Assembly (NCBI GenBank): GCA_037127315.1
Contig: JBBBDQ010001124.1
Span: 3,561,001 to 3,625,000 of the forward strand
Length of the DNA: 64,000 bases
Direction: 5' to 3'
From: Ascarosepion bandense
Taxonomy: Eukaryota; Mollusca; Cephalopoda; Sepiida; Sepiidae
Position 1 is the first letter of the stretch, and each line of letters opens with the position of its first letter. The notes beneath the pieces are model-generated. The model did no database searches. It was not told the DNA's origin and was given only the letters and a program-made list of their open reading frames with translations. A program made the position numbers and the translations under genes. Below are positions 10,013-19,399 of this stretch, piece after piece.

Positions 10013-10229
10013 TATTAAAATGACATTGAATCCCCTTGGTGAAAAATAAAATTGGCTTAGAATTTTGAAAAACTAATAAACTAAAAATAACACCTGGTGT
10101 TTCATTTTACAACTAAAGAAAATTTGGCGGCTATGGCTAGAGTCATCTTTCAATTACATCTATCTCGGTCAGATGAACAAAAAAGTTATAATTCAATAAA
10201 AACTTCAAAAGATGTTTTTCCTCTAGATA

Positions 10230-10293
10230 TATGCCGAGTTCGAACTCCAGTTGAAATACTCTTGAGAAAGGTATTAATCACACTCACAGATTG

Positions 10294-10343
<50 letters not shown>
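10230..10343 (+). repeat. SINE-A-like scrap joined to (TA)n(GA)n
   Basis: GCCGAGTTCGAACTCCAGTT contains a good B box and matches the SINE-A head. It is followed by AGAAAGGTATTAATC from the body and then directly by TA (10297-10324) and GA (10325-10343) runs. The piece between B box and body is shortened. Confidence 0.55.
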
Positions 10344-10344
<1 letters not shown>

Positions 10345-10374
10345 TATGAAATGATTTGTTTGGACATCATTTTT

Positions 10375-10585
10375 TTTTTTTAATTTTAAATCGATACTCG
10401 TATTAAAGTAGATACTCTGTTTTTAATTAAACAGTACTATATATTTATATCTACTGGCCTGATTATTTACGATAAATTTTTATTATGAAAATGTGTTATC
10501 CGGCAGGATTTGAACCTGTGACTCCTATCCACATAGGGGAAGCTACGATGTGATCTGGCTTGTCTGAGACCTCTCGACCATAAAT
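10375..10585 (-). mobile_element. SINE with long-variable-arm tRNA head (SINE-E)
   Basis: Minus strand from about 10582: TGGTCGAGAGG is a perfect A box, and GGTTCAAATCC about 55 bases downstream is a perfect B box. The extra spacing, with CCCCTATGTGGATAGG between them, resembles class II (Leu/Ser type) tRNAs with a long variable arm. There is no clean acceptor stem, and a body continues into CACATTTTCATAATAAAAAT and AAAAACAGAGTATC, so this is a SINE, not a tRNA gene. 31073-31300 is a second copy. Confidence 0.65.
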
Positions 10586-10917
10586 GACCATTTATTCAAG
10601 CCTATATAACACAGTTTTTAATATATCGCAATCACCATATCTGCTCTAGAATGTATCGTAATGTCAACAAATCTAAACATTTCAAATTGTCGGTTGTTTA
10701 TAACCAAGTTTCATTAATCTTCGTTAATTTAACGAATTTACACTTATTTACACTCTCACACCCTGATTGAGCACTCTGGAAGAATGGTAGACTTTGAAAA
10801 AACAGTAGCTACTCTGGCATGTACGCATCGCTCATTCAGTAAAATGAATTAGAGCACTCTGGCTATTGGGTGCGTATAATGATAATATATGTGCTAAAAA
10901 GTCTGCCTTCTGCCGAA
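10586..10917. other. Unannotated stretch
   Basis: Low-copy-looking AT-rich sequence between two SINEs; no gene or repeat recognised. Confidence 0.4.
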
Positions 10918-11047
10918 AGCCCATAGTTCAGAGGTAGAATCGCCGACTGACGCCAATTCAGTCGAGTTTCTATCCTGGGTTAAAAAGCAATCAGAGTCTA
11001 ACTGTACTGATGAGTTGTGATACAGCGAAACAGACCTGTCTGCGGAT

Positions 11048-11079
<32 letters not shown>
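10918..11079 (+). mobile_element. tRNA-derived SINE-B with (TA)n tail
   Basis: Head GCCCATAGTTCAGAGGTAGA (A box TAGTTCAGAGG) matches the SINE-B at 3525-3838. The B box is degraded (GAGTTTCTATCC). A short body with GATACAGCGAAACAGACC leads into GATGAC and a pure (TA)n tract at 11051-11079. About 160 bp, with the (TA)n behaving as the element tail. Confidence 0.7.
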
Positions 11080-11082
<3 letters not shown>

Positions 11083-11203
11083 TTTGAAACTTAAGTCCAA
11101 GTTTGATTATTGTGTTTAAGTAAAACAGATCTATCATTCAGTCTTCATACCTATGTCTACTCATATTTACCTCTGCTCTGTCCATGATACTGAATGCTTT
11201 TAA

Positions 11204-11207
<4 letters not shown>

Positions 11208-11234
<27 letters not shown>

Positions 11235-11235
11235 T
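11208..11235. repeat. (TA)n microsatellite
   Basis: Pure TA tract immediately before the mariner derivative; mariners insert at TA, so this is a plausible target. Confidence 0.95.
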
Positions 11236-11780
11236 ACAAGGTTGATCAAAAAGCATCAGGACTCTTGCTATAGTAATGGACCAAGAATATGCAGAGTAAA
11301 GCTGCTTGGTACAGAATGACCCTGAACTGTTGTGCATACACACTAAGCCATAATGTTCTTGTTCACTTCTGTTCATTGTAGTGCTTGGAAGAATAGTGTG
11401 TAGAGTGTGGTTGTCTCACTACACTACAGAGCATTTCATCAGTGCCCATACCTTGTGCAGCAGGCTTTGATCAAGCACAACATTTCCCAGATTCAACAAC
11501 CACCATATTCACTAGATCTCATCCCTTGCAACTTCAAAAATCAAATCCCACTTGAAAACGATAAGATTTTAATACGTTGAGGAAATTCAAGAGAATATGA
11601 TGCATGCTGCTGCTCACTATCCCCCAAAAAGAGTTTCAGGAATGCTTCTATCAATGGAAACAATGTTGAATAAAGTGTGTGGCTTCAGAAGGAGACTACT
11701 TCAAAGGAGATTAAATGTCGAATTGGTATGCATTGTTTTCTTTTTATAGCACCAGTCCCTAGATATGTTGATCAGATCTC
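11236..11780 (+). mobile_element. Internally deleted mariner element
   Basis: The left end ACAAGGTTGATCAAAAAGCA is a mariner-type terminal inverted repeat. The right end, about 11755-11779, carries its degraded complement (AGTCCCTAGATATG, then TTGATCA). Between them, 11490-11530 reads QIQQPPYSLDLIPCNF, the P-Y-S-x-D-L-x-P-x-x-F block around the third catalytic aspartate. The C-terminal S-x-K-x-S-F-R/Q-E and G-D-Y-F-K/E-G-D-like end follows. The DNA-binding domain and the first two acidic blocks are missing, so this is a non-autonomous deletion derivative. (TA)n tracts lie on both sides. Confidence 0.7.
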
Positions 11781-11785
11781 GTGTG

Positions 11786-11788
<3 letters not shown>

Positions 11789-11826
<38 letters not shown>
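11789..11826. repeat. (TA)n microsatellite
   Basis: Pure TA tract leading into the duplicated unit at 11827. Confidence 0.95.
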
Positions 11827-11830
<4 letters not shown>

Positions 11831-12038
11831 TCTGATGAAATGCGTAAGCGATTTAAAATACAGTTTTCCTCTTGTCCATTTTATTTAACCATTCTGTCCT
11901 TACTCTCAGATTATAACTGAGTATATTTTTAGAATAAACCTCATTTCGTCTTTTTGCCTTGATAAAGTCCATCACAGGACGAAACGCGTAGGTGATTTAA
12001 AATACAGTTTTCCTCTTGTCTTCATTTTATTTAACCAC

Positions 12039-12040
<2 letters not shown>
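11827..12040 (+). repeat. Two direct copies of a hammerhead-like Penelope terminal unit
   Basis: GCGTAAGCGATTTAAAATAC (11842-11861) and GCGTAGGTGATTTAAAATAC (11986-12005) start two near-identical segments. Each continues CAGTTTTCCTCTTGTC and ends TTTATTTAACCA. Both are preceded by CTGATGA- or TTGATAA-like text, but the first copy lacks the stem II hairpin present in the second. The unit resembles terminal repeats of Penelope-like retroelements; that assignment is inferred from the ribozyme-like fold only. Confidence 0.55.
11951..11996 (+). ncRNA. Near-complete hammerhead-ribozyme fold
   Basis: TTGATAA (core 1, two changes from CTGATGA), a GTCC-ATCACA-GGAC stem II, GAAA, then CGCGT. Together A-CG/CG-T can form a minimal stem III, with cleavage expected after A11990. 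TTGCC before the core pairs with GGTGA after the site as stem I (including GU pairs). All three helices and the GAAA are present. The change at the G8 position would be expected to abolish cleavage, so this is probably a decayed ribozyme. Confidence 0.45.
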
Positions 12041-12041
<1 letters not shown>

Positions 12042-12082
<41 letters not shown>

Positions 12083-12192
12083 CCAAAAATTAAGTACCAT
12101 TGATGCCAAGAGTAAAAAGTAATTGTTAGGAGTTTTCAAGAGTCACATTTATTTCCATTTGCAAGTAGAAAATTCAATTATTTGAATATGAA

Positions 12193-12225
<33 letters not shown>
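12042..12225. repeat. Two (TA)n tracts flanking a 116-bp segment
   Basis: TA tracts at 12042-12078 and 12195-12225. The sequence between them is AT-rich with no recognised family. Confidence 0.9.
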
Positions 12226-12226
<1 letters not shown>

Positions 12227-13505
12227 CCTTTGAGATTTCACTCACCCGATCGACTCAGTTGATTAAAAACTTAATTGGGCGATTGAAGTTTATTGCTCTA
12301 CTCACCTGCAGTTGATTAAAAATCTTGCAATTAAATGTGTCCCTTCAAATATAGAAAAAAGAAATCTGATTCCTTTCACAACCTAAAAGTATGCCATTGA
12401 AGATTCACAAGTTACTTAGAATGACCTACAATGATATTGAACTCTTTGGTCTTATGCATGATGACTGATTTATGTCGAAATGTATGGTTAAACAAAAGAC
12501 AGTGACATCCTGCAATCACCAAAGTAAGATCTGACAAATGGAATTTAGATTGACAAGCTCTTGTTTCGCTTTTATCATCCCAGTCAGTGTAAACAGTCAT
12601 TTATTTAATGCTTCCAGAGTGGAGCCAAAATGTGTCTGTCACCCAGATTAGATGCTCACAGATTTTTAGAAACTCATTTGGAAAAATATTATCCTTGGCT
12701 CAACATCTATATATTTCATCCTTGCTTATGAAAAGTAAAAATGAACATTTGAAAGAAAAAAATATATATCCATACTTTTTTTCAACCATGCACCGATAAA
12801 TTATACAAGTAATTTTTTTATAGAAAATCTTTGAGAAAATCAGATTTGTTATTTTTTTTTATCATCTATGAGATAGAGATTGTAGTCAAACAGAAGAAAC
12901 TATGAATTTAGGTACCTCCACTCAATTGCCCCCCCCCAAAAAATGTTAAAAGGGCTCAAACTTAATAAAAACAAAGTTGTATCATCAAAATGTTTATGCT
13001 ATTATTAAGAGGAAAGATCAAATTTTGTTAGTTTTTAAAATTTGTTTAAATCCTTTCTAACATGTTCAAAATTTTAATTAAATTTTATTTTTTATTAGCA
13101 ATTCATGTTATGTTTACATAAGGCAACTATTAAGAAAATGGAGTCGGGCGAGTAAATTTTCTCTCGCTCTCAATTGCTGATCAAGTGATTTCTTTTCAAA
13201 TGGAGTGAAAATACGGGAATTAATATAAATTCTAATCGCTATTTTATATAAACAGAAAAACACTTTCAAGTATTTAAGAAAATTACGGAGATATAAATCC
13301 ATCTTTAGCATAAACATGATCTGTTTTTTATATTTATTTCTGTCCTGAATAGAATTGCCTGTCATATAACATTTAACAATCTGCTCTCATTACAACTGAT
13401 TCATAAGAAAATCCATTGTTATGGCTATACAAAGTATTCTGTGACATTAAAGACTAGCAAGTATTATGTTACCATGACAAAATTTAAAAAAAAATAAATT
13501 TAAAC
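12226..13505. other. Unannotated AT-rich stretch
   Basis: No gene and no repeat shared with the window. Holds a C8A6 run near 12930. Confidence 0.4.
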
Positions 13506-13510
13506 AAATA

Positions 13511-13822
13511 TCTAAACTTATTTATAAATGGAAGTTTGTGTGTGTGTGTGTGTGTGTGTGTCCCTGTTACCTATAGACTCCGAAATGGCTGAACCAATTT
13601 TCTTGAAAATTTACAGTTGTACTATAAGCATCTGTGAGTGTTCTTAGCTAGGTTTTGTGTCGAGGTACCCCCGATAAATATTGAAAATCGATAATAAAAA
13701 AATCAGGTTATAGAAGGAGTGGTCCGATTTTAATAAAATTTGATACACTCATAAACAAAGACATAAGAAAGGATATTCAGAAGTTTCAAGGTTGCATTTC
13801 TTACAATAGTGCAGAAAATCAA

Positions 13823-13859
<37 letters not shown>

Positions 13860-13866
13860 GCAAGAT

Positions 13867-13899
<33 letters not shown>

Positions 13900-14056
13900 T
13901 TTATCTGTCTGTATGTCCTTTATCCAAATCCACAATTTTTATCCAATTCTCACCAAACTTCACACAAATATTCTTCAGGCTGAGTCTGAGCTCCAAGATC
14001 ATGGATTAGTTTTAAAGCTTTCATTACACCCAAGCAACGCCGGGCTATACTGCTAG
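13511..14056 (+). mobile_element. Non-autonomous Helitron, copy 1
   Basis: Starts TCTAAACTTATTTATAAATG and ends in a GC-rich partial hairpin (CCCAAGCAACGCCGGG) followed by CTATACTGCTAG, i.e. a 3-prime CTAG of the Helitron CTRR type. It sits exactly between A (13510) and T (14057), the AT target expected for Helitrons, with no target duplication and no terminal inverted repeat. About 546 bp and non-coding. It carries internal (GT)n at about 13537 and 13870 and a (TA)n core at 13828-13854. Other copies: 15439-15989, 18647-19158, 41652-42382. Confidence 0.75.
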
Positions 14057-14057
14057 T

Positions 14058-15225
14058 AAAATTATGAAAACAAAATTCTTTAAATTAGAATATAAGATGA
14101 TAAAACACCTCAATTTTAAAAATCTACCAAAATTCAACTAATTATTAGATTTTGATAAAAGTTTGAACCTTATTTAAGAAAGATATTTCAAAAATTTCTT
14201 TTACAAATTTTGGAGGTAAGAAAGAAAAATAAATAGGTTGCACAAAAAAACAAATAGTGAAACCTGATAGATAAACAATGCTCAAACAATGAACACTAGT
14301 GAGAAATCTGTAAAGTAATTGGAGACTACCACAGAGTAGCCCTTAACCCAGCACATCACTTTATTTGCATAGATTGTACCCAATGCAGAACAAATTCAAT
14401 TTAAAAATCAATTAATTTTTATTAATTTTTCTGAAATATTTTCTTTAAATACAATTGCAATTGAATCAACAGTACCAAATATGTAGACCAATCAACAGTC
14501 AGTTGCTTGCTCTACAACTGAGCCAAATTTGCATGAGCAACCATCCAGGCTGACCTGTCGGCTTCTTGTTATAGTTAAGTCTTTTATTTCCTGTTGGCAA
14601 TCCTTTCACCTTTTGATCAAAGCCCCTTTTTTGTTCACTAAATAAGCTTGTCTATTCATTCTTTTGATAGATTTATTCACTGGCATCTACAGTATTTGTG
14701 CATGTGTGTTTCCTATGCAAAGAGGACCAAACAATAAGGCTTATACTACCATGAATGAAAATGCCTGGGAACAAGAGAGTCCCTATTTCCGCTTGTTGAC
14801 CTTTTAAACACAAGTGCAACTAGGAGAAAGCACTGACTATAAATAGCCTTATTGACAGACCACAGCTGAACAAAAGGGGTCAGTGAATAGATGACTTGGC
14901 TAATACAGAAGCAAAACACAAGGTCATGATCCTGTGATCAATACTGATTAAGAAAAGATCCCAAAGTAACAAATAAGTTACTCATTGTTATGTTTTGTTT
15001 GTTGTTTTTTTTCCCTTTTATCAGTAATTAATGCATCTTGCATTATTCATAGGGCTCAGAAATATCTCAATGAAAGTCTTCACTGGAGATTGGAAAGTCT
15101 CAATTGCCCATGCTAATCATGCAGTATACTGGATAATTGACTTTATGAAATATTACAAGCAAAATTTTCAGCCAATACAATCATCTCTTTTATATTCTAC
15201 TTTTACAGACAATTAGAAAATGCTT
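14058..15225. other. Unannotated stretch with a tRNA-like scrap
   Basis: 14480-14545 on the minus strand contains TTTGGCTCAGTTGTAGAGCA, a perfect A box (TGGCTCAGTTG), but no acceptable B box follows, so it is at best a SINE scrap. The rest shows no gene or shared repeat. Confidence 0.4.
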
Positions 15226-15229
15226 AAAA

Positions 15230-15395
15230 CCAAAGATATTATGGAATCTTATGTACACTATTTACATTATTTGGATTATTGTCTTCATCTTTATTGCCAT
15301 GTTTACAGTGTTTCGGCTGTTGTATGCTTCAGTCTTCTCCAGAAGCTAGGAATTTCAAACTAAGCCCTTTATTACTTATATATATATATATTGTA
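15230..15395 (-). repeat. Repeat family F, single end
   Basis: TTTACAGTGTTTCGGCTGTT followed by GTATGCTTCAGTCTTCTCCA matches the minus-oriented halves at 16166-16250 and 49255-49420. Ends near a short TA run at 15379-15391. Confidence 0.5.
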
Positions 15396-15438
15396 TTTTT
15401 TTTATATACCTATGATATCAAAAAGGTATTAACAATAA

Positions 15439-15989
15439 TCTAAACTTATTTATAAATGGAACTTTGTGTGTGTTTCTATTACCTATAGACTCTGAAACGG
15501 CTGAACCGATTTTCTTGAAAATTGTTGTACTATAAACGTCTGCGAGTGTTCTTAGCTAGGTTTTGTGCCAAGGTACCCTCGATAAATATAGAAAATCGAA
15601 AAAATCAGGTTATAGAAGGAGTGGTCCGATTTTAATCAAATTTGATACACTCATAGACAAAGACATAAGAAACGATATTCAGAAGTTTCAAAGTTGCAGT
15701 TCTTACAATAGTGCAGAAAATCAATATATATATATAATATTGATTAGGATCAGGTTCTTGGAATTTACCTTCCTACTCTTCCACTTTGGATTAAAGAAAA
15801 ACAAAATATAAGGCAAAATGTTTGTGTGTGTGTTTATCTGTCTGTATGTCCTTTATACAAATCCATAATTTTTATCCGATTCTCACCAAACTTCACACAA
15901 ATATTCTTTAGGCTGAGTGTGAGCTCCAGGACCATGAATTAGTTTTAAAGCTTTCATTACACCCGAGCAATGCCAGGCTATACTACGAG
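15439..15989 (+). mobile_element. Non-autonomous Helitron, copy 2
   Basis: TCTAAACTTATTTATAAATG start preceded by A. The full family body has GACTCTGAAACGGCTGAACC and CGATATTCAGAAGTTTC, and the 3-prime end CCCGAGCAATGCCAGGCTAT. The terminal CTAG is mutated to ACGAG, so the transposition end is broken. The (TA)n core is short and interrupted by about 80 bp of extra sequence. Confidence 0.7.
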
Positions 15990-16037
15990 TTCATAATAAA
16001 ACAGAACAATTATTATTTACAGTATTTACATTGTTCA

Positions 16038-16165
16038 GGGGCACTTCGATGTGGTGTAATTGTTAGCAAGCTTGTCTCGCTAGAACTAGTTACAACTGAG
16101 GAGTGAGTTCGATCCTCGCTGGGTGTCCTGCATTTTCAGCCTTGTGCCACATCTAAGTGGCGCTT
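16038..16165 (+). mobile_element. tRNA-derived SINE (SINE-D)
   Basis: TGGTGTAATTG at about 16053 is a perfect A box, and GAGTTCGATCC at about 16107 is a near-perfect B box with wide spacing. A short body follows: CTGCATTTTCAGCCTTGTGC, then ACATCTAAGTGGCGC. A degraded relative is at 62560-62640 (GGGTGCCTCTATATTTGCAA, then CCTTGTGCTAA). No acceptor stem, so not a tRNA gene. Confidence 0.65.
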
Positions 16166-16335
16166 AGAAAATTGCATATTTACATTGTTCAGACTGTTGT
16201 TGTCATATTCACAATGTTTCAGCTATTGTATGCTCTGGCCTTCTTCAGGTGATTGGAAACCTCAATAAGGAGGGCAACAATCTGAACAGTGAAAATAATT
16301 AAAAATATCTCATCTCAGAAATATAGACATAACAA
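16166..16335. repeat. Repeat family F, short inverted pair
   Basis: A minus-oriented half (ATTTACATTGTTCAGACTGT to CTGGCCTTCTTCAGGTGATT) is followed directly by a plus-oriented half ending ATCTCATCTCAGAAATATAG. The two halves are inverted relative to each other, as in 49255-49690 and 61181-61600 but with almost no spacer. Confidence 0.55.
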
Positions 16336-16344
16336 TTATTACTG

Positions 16345-16349
<5 letters not shown>

Positions 16350-16387
<38 letters not shown>
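16350..16387. repeat. (TA)n microsatellite
   Basis: Pure TA tract. The following 16388-16668 has a TATAAAATTC and a GGAATTTGGCCCA segment also seen at 21551 but no gene. Confidence 0.95.
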
Positions 16388-16390
<3 letters not shown>

Positions 16391-16676
16391 GCACGATAAT
16401 GTTTCCTCAGTAATGTCTGTTCTGGGGTCAGATGTTTGGGATCTTTATAATATCAGACCCACTCCCAAGGGCCTCACTGCGAGTGATCATTTCCTGACTA
16501 TCATTTTGGTACAGCTTCCGCACGATTGCAAGAACTGTGAACAATATTTGTGCTTACTCAAAAGCAATCCTTTTATTCAATCCTATATAAAATTCTGACA
16601 AATTGGAATTTGGCCCATTTTTTTTGTATTTTGGCCAATCAAAGAGGCAGGATTCTTTGTTCTTAACCGTTATAGT

Positions 16677-16983
16677 CAGTCAGTTAAGTGCCATACGTGA
16701 TACATGCTTGGGCGATCAGGTTTCTTTCGAGACATGACTGACTGGGCAGAAGATTATTCTGCAGTAGGTTGCCATTGCTTTCTGCAGTAGACTGGTTGCC
16801 GACCAAGGCTATAGAACCCAATCTGTCTTGTTATTTAACCCATAACTGGAGGGAAGAGACGGATTAATACCTTTCCCAAGGGTATTTACGCGTAAGTGAA
16901 TGCAATGAATTCGGCTGGAATTTGAACTCGGCTCCCCGATTTCTCGTTCCGAGCCGATATCCAATGCACCACAATGCACAACT
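16677..16983 (-). mobile_element. SINE-A with 8-bp target duplication
   Basis: Near-intact minus-strand copy: ATATCGGCTCGGAACGAGAA head, B box GAGTTCAAATTCC, body and (ACTG)n tail. It is flanked by direct repeats GTTATAGT at 16669-16676 and 16984-16991, the expected product of LINE-mediated insertion. Low divergence from the consensus of the other copies suggests relative youth. Confidence 0.85.
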
Positions 16984-17067
16984 GTTATAGTACTCTTTCA
17001 TAATGGACATTACCACTTTTATCCAATGAGATACTATTACTATAATCATTTTATAAATTTATGCAAC

Positions 17068-17755
17068 AAAATTGATTGATTTGTTTTCTACAGCTTATCA
17101 ATACTTTGCAGGTAATTTAAAGCCAGAAAATATGTCAGATTTTTTTTGCAGATAGTAATGATTTAGTATGTGGCGGTACAGTGGCTATTGGCTTAGAACA
17201 AGAAGTCGGGGCACAACGTTCAAATTCCAGTTGAATTCCTTGCATTCATTTACGCACAAATACCCTTGTGAAAGGTATTAATTCGTCTCTTCCCTCCAGT
17301 TATGGGTTAAATAACAGGACAAATTTAGTTCTATATCCTTTGCTGGCAATCAATCTACCATAGAATATCACAGGAAACAATGGCAACCTACTGCGGGATA
17401 ATCTTCTGCCCAGTCAGTTCCATCTCTTTCAAGACATGATCGCCCAAGCACGTATCACATACGGCACTTAACTGACTGAATGATTTACTGATACATGTCT
17501 TACCAATTAATCCAGAGTTGGGGGATTTATACCTTTTCCAAGATTATTTGTAAATAAGTGAATATAATGAATCCAATAAGAAACATGGCTCTTCAATTAA
17601 CAAGTTTGAGCCATTGTTCATTACTCCACCTACACATCCAACCTTACAGTATTCCCAAGCTGTCACTCATTTAGACACAGACCAGGTTCAGTGTTTCTAA
17701 CTTTGGTGATCATATTAGAACCAGTGTATCAACATGATATTCTTAGCCGATGCAA
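17068..17755 (-). mobile_element. Composite 5S rRNA/tRNA-derived SINE, copy 2, split by a SINE-A
   Basis: Minus strand from 17755: a 5S-like head (about 17755-17643) with CATGTTGATACACTGGTTCT, GATCACCAAAGTTAGAAA, ACCTGGTC and GCTTGGGAATAC, in the order and spacing of 5S rRNA. It passes directly into GTTGGATGTGTAGGTGGAGT, which matches the start of SINE-A (GGATGTGTGTTGTGGTGCAG), and then the SINE-A-like body to about 17516. The remaining 3-prime module (AATACTTTGCAGG complement, ending in TGTAGAAAACAAATCAATCA) lies at 17068-17156, cut off by the SINE-A insertion 17166-17478. Confidence 0.8.
17166..17478 (+). mobile_element. SINE-A inserted into the composite SINE
   Basis: Full-length plus-strand SINE-A (TATGTGGCGGTACAGTGG head to TTAACTGACTG tail) flanked by perfect 9-bp direct repeats AATGATTTA at 17157-17165 and 17479-17487. 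The insertion interrupts the composite SINE, giving a clear relative age: composite first, SINE-A later. Confidence 0.9.
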
Positions 17756-17883
17756 CAAAAAAACTTGTTAACATGGATCTCAAACTGATCATAAAATTTT
17801 TCTTTCATTAAGTCAAGACCTGTGATCTTTTGACTTAATGGAAGCATTTTGCAGCTTCTCTTTCATAGATCATAAACTACTAA

Positions 17884-17987
17884 CATCACTACACTTTAAT
17901 CTTTTCACTCTTACGTAGCCCCCTGCACATCAATGGCGTTACTGCCTTGCTTGGTGTGATATGATTTAATAAAAAAAAAAAAAAATC
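17884..17987 (+). mobile_element. LINE 3-prime tail
   Basis: CACTACACTTTAATCTTTTC, GTAGCCCCCTGCACATCA, GCCTTGCTTGGTGTGATA and a 14-base A-run: the family LINE tail, heavily 5-prime truncated. Confidence 0.75.
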
Positions 17988-17989
17988 AC

Positions 17990-18640
17990 CGTATTAATGA
18001 TTTACTTCACGTAACAATTTCATTCTTGGAAGGAGTGCAGTGTGTTGCTAGTGTAATGAGTCAGATAGAAATTTGTACCTAACCCCTAACCCTGACCCTG
18101 GACATATTCCAACTTCTTCCTTCAGCTGCAGACCAGATCAATCATTCACTGCCAAGCAGTAAAAGAAATTGCATGTGTTCATATTACACTACAAGTGGAA
18201 AATGAGTAAAAGACATCTGGGTCAGTGGATTATGTAGCTCTGCAGAAGGATGCTGAGAATGCCATTGACAGAACATGTGAGTACTAAGTAAATTTTAAGG
18301 AACAAGGAAACAAAAAAAAAAAAAGACACTTCTGCTTAGAATCAAAAAGATTTCCAGAACATAAGGAAGTTTTGGAAAATTTGACATTTGTAGAACACAT
18401 TGAAGGTGTGTGGGACAAAGGGAAACACTGGGTAACCTAACAAAGATGCCAGGGCAGGGAGTGTGAGAGAGAGCAAAAAGCACTGCTAAGAACTGCAAAG
18501 AGGAGAAAGTTGTGAAGAATTATGATCACCCATGTCCTGAAGGGACATAAAAGAGAAGAGAGGATGTTAAAATTTTGCACAAAGTTTGGTGAAGAAGGAT
18601 GTGAAAATTTCACCCCATTAAAAATGGTTTAATGGTGAAT
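17990..18640. other. Unannotated stretch
   Basis: No gene or shared repeat. A short ACCCCTAACCCTGACCC run at 18076-18100 is imperfect and too short to be called telomeric. Confidence 0.4.
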
Positions 18641-18646
18641 ATCTAA

Positions 18647-19158
18647 TCTGAACTTATTTATAAATGGAACTTTGTGTGTATGTGTGTGCGTGTATGTATC
18701 CGTTACCTATAGACTCCGAAACGGCTGAACCAATTTTCTTGAAAATTTACACAGTTGTACTGTAAGCGTCTGCGAGTGTTCTTAGCTAGGTTTTGTGTTG
18801 AGGTACCCCTGATAAATATTGAAAATCGATAATCGAAAAAATCGGGTTATAGGAGAGGTCCGATTTTAATAAAATTTGATTAACTCATAGACAAGGACAT
18901 AAGAAACGATATTCAGAAGTTTCAAGGTTGCAGTTCTTACAATAGTGCAGAAAATCGATAATATGTATTTATAAAAGGTAAGATGTTTGTGCGTGTGTCT
19001 GTTTATCTGTCTGTATGTCCTTTATACAAATCCACAATTTTTATCCAATTCTCACCAAACTTCACACAAATATTCTTTAGGCTGAGTCTGAGCTCCAGAA
19101 CCATGGATTAGTTTTAAAGCTTTCATTACACCTGAGCAACATCGGGCTATGCTGCTAG
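18647..19158 (+). mobile_element. Non-autonomous Helitron, copy 3
   Basis: Begins TCTGAACTTATTTATAAATG after A18646 and ends CTATGCTGCTAG before T19159, so both Helitron termini and the AT target are kept. Body as in copy 1 but the internal (TA)n core is nearly absent and only a short GT-rich tract remains, giving about 512 bp. Confidence 0.75.
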
Positions 19159-19195
19159 TGCTGCTAATAAATGAAGTACCTTCGACTGGTACAGG

Positions 19196-19395
19196 TGGTT
19201 CAAGGAAGACCAAGAAGATTAATGCGATGTGGACAGAATACAAATGGTTGTTGCATTCAGATTGAAAATTATATGTGCAACTGACAGCAGATAATTGAAT
19301 GATTAAGGAAACAAATGGGACAAATTTTAACAGAGGATTTGAAAAGGAGAAAAATTTCCTGAAAATGGTGGTCACTGGAGACGAATTTATGACTA
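19196..19395 (+). pseudogene. Possible mariner transposase scrap
   Basis: One frame gives QILTEDLKRRKIS and another LKMVVTGDEF; both resemble consecutive mariner blocks (helix-turn-helix end and the first-aspartate T-G-D-E block). Frames differ and no terminal repeats were found. Could be coincidence. Confidence 0.3.
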
Positions 19396-19399
19396 ATAT

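Noticed and set aside
10494..10582. Functional long-arm tRNA gene on the minus strand
   Set aside because: A and B boxes are perfect but the acceptor ends do not pair, and a second copy with a shared downstream body shows it is a SINE.
18076..18100. Telomere-like CCCTAA-type run
   Set aside because: Only a few imperfect units; too short for an interstitial telomeric repeat.
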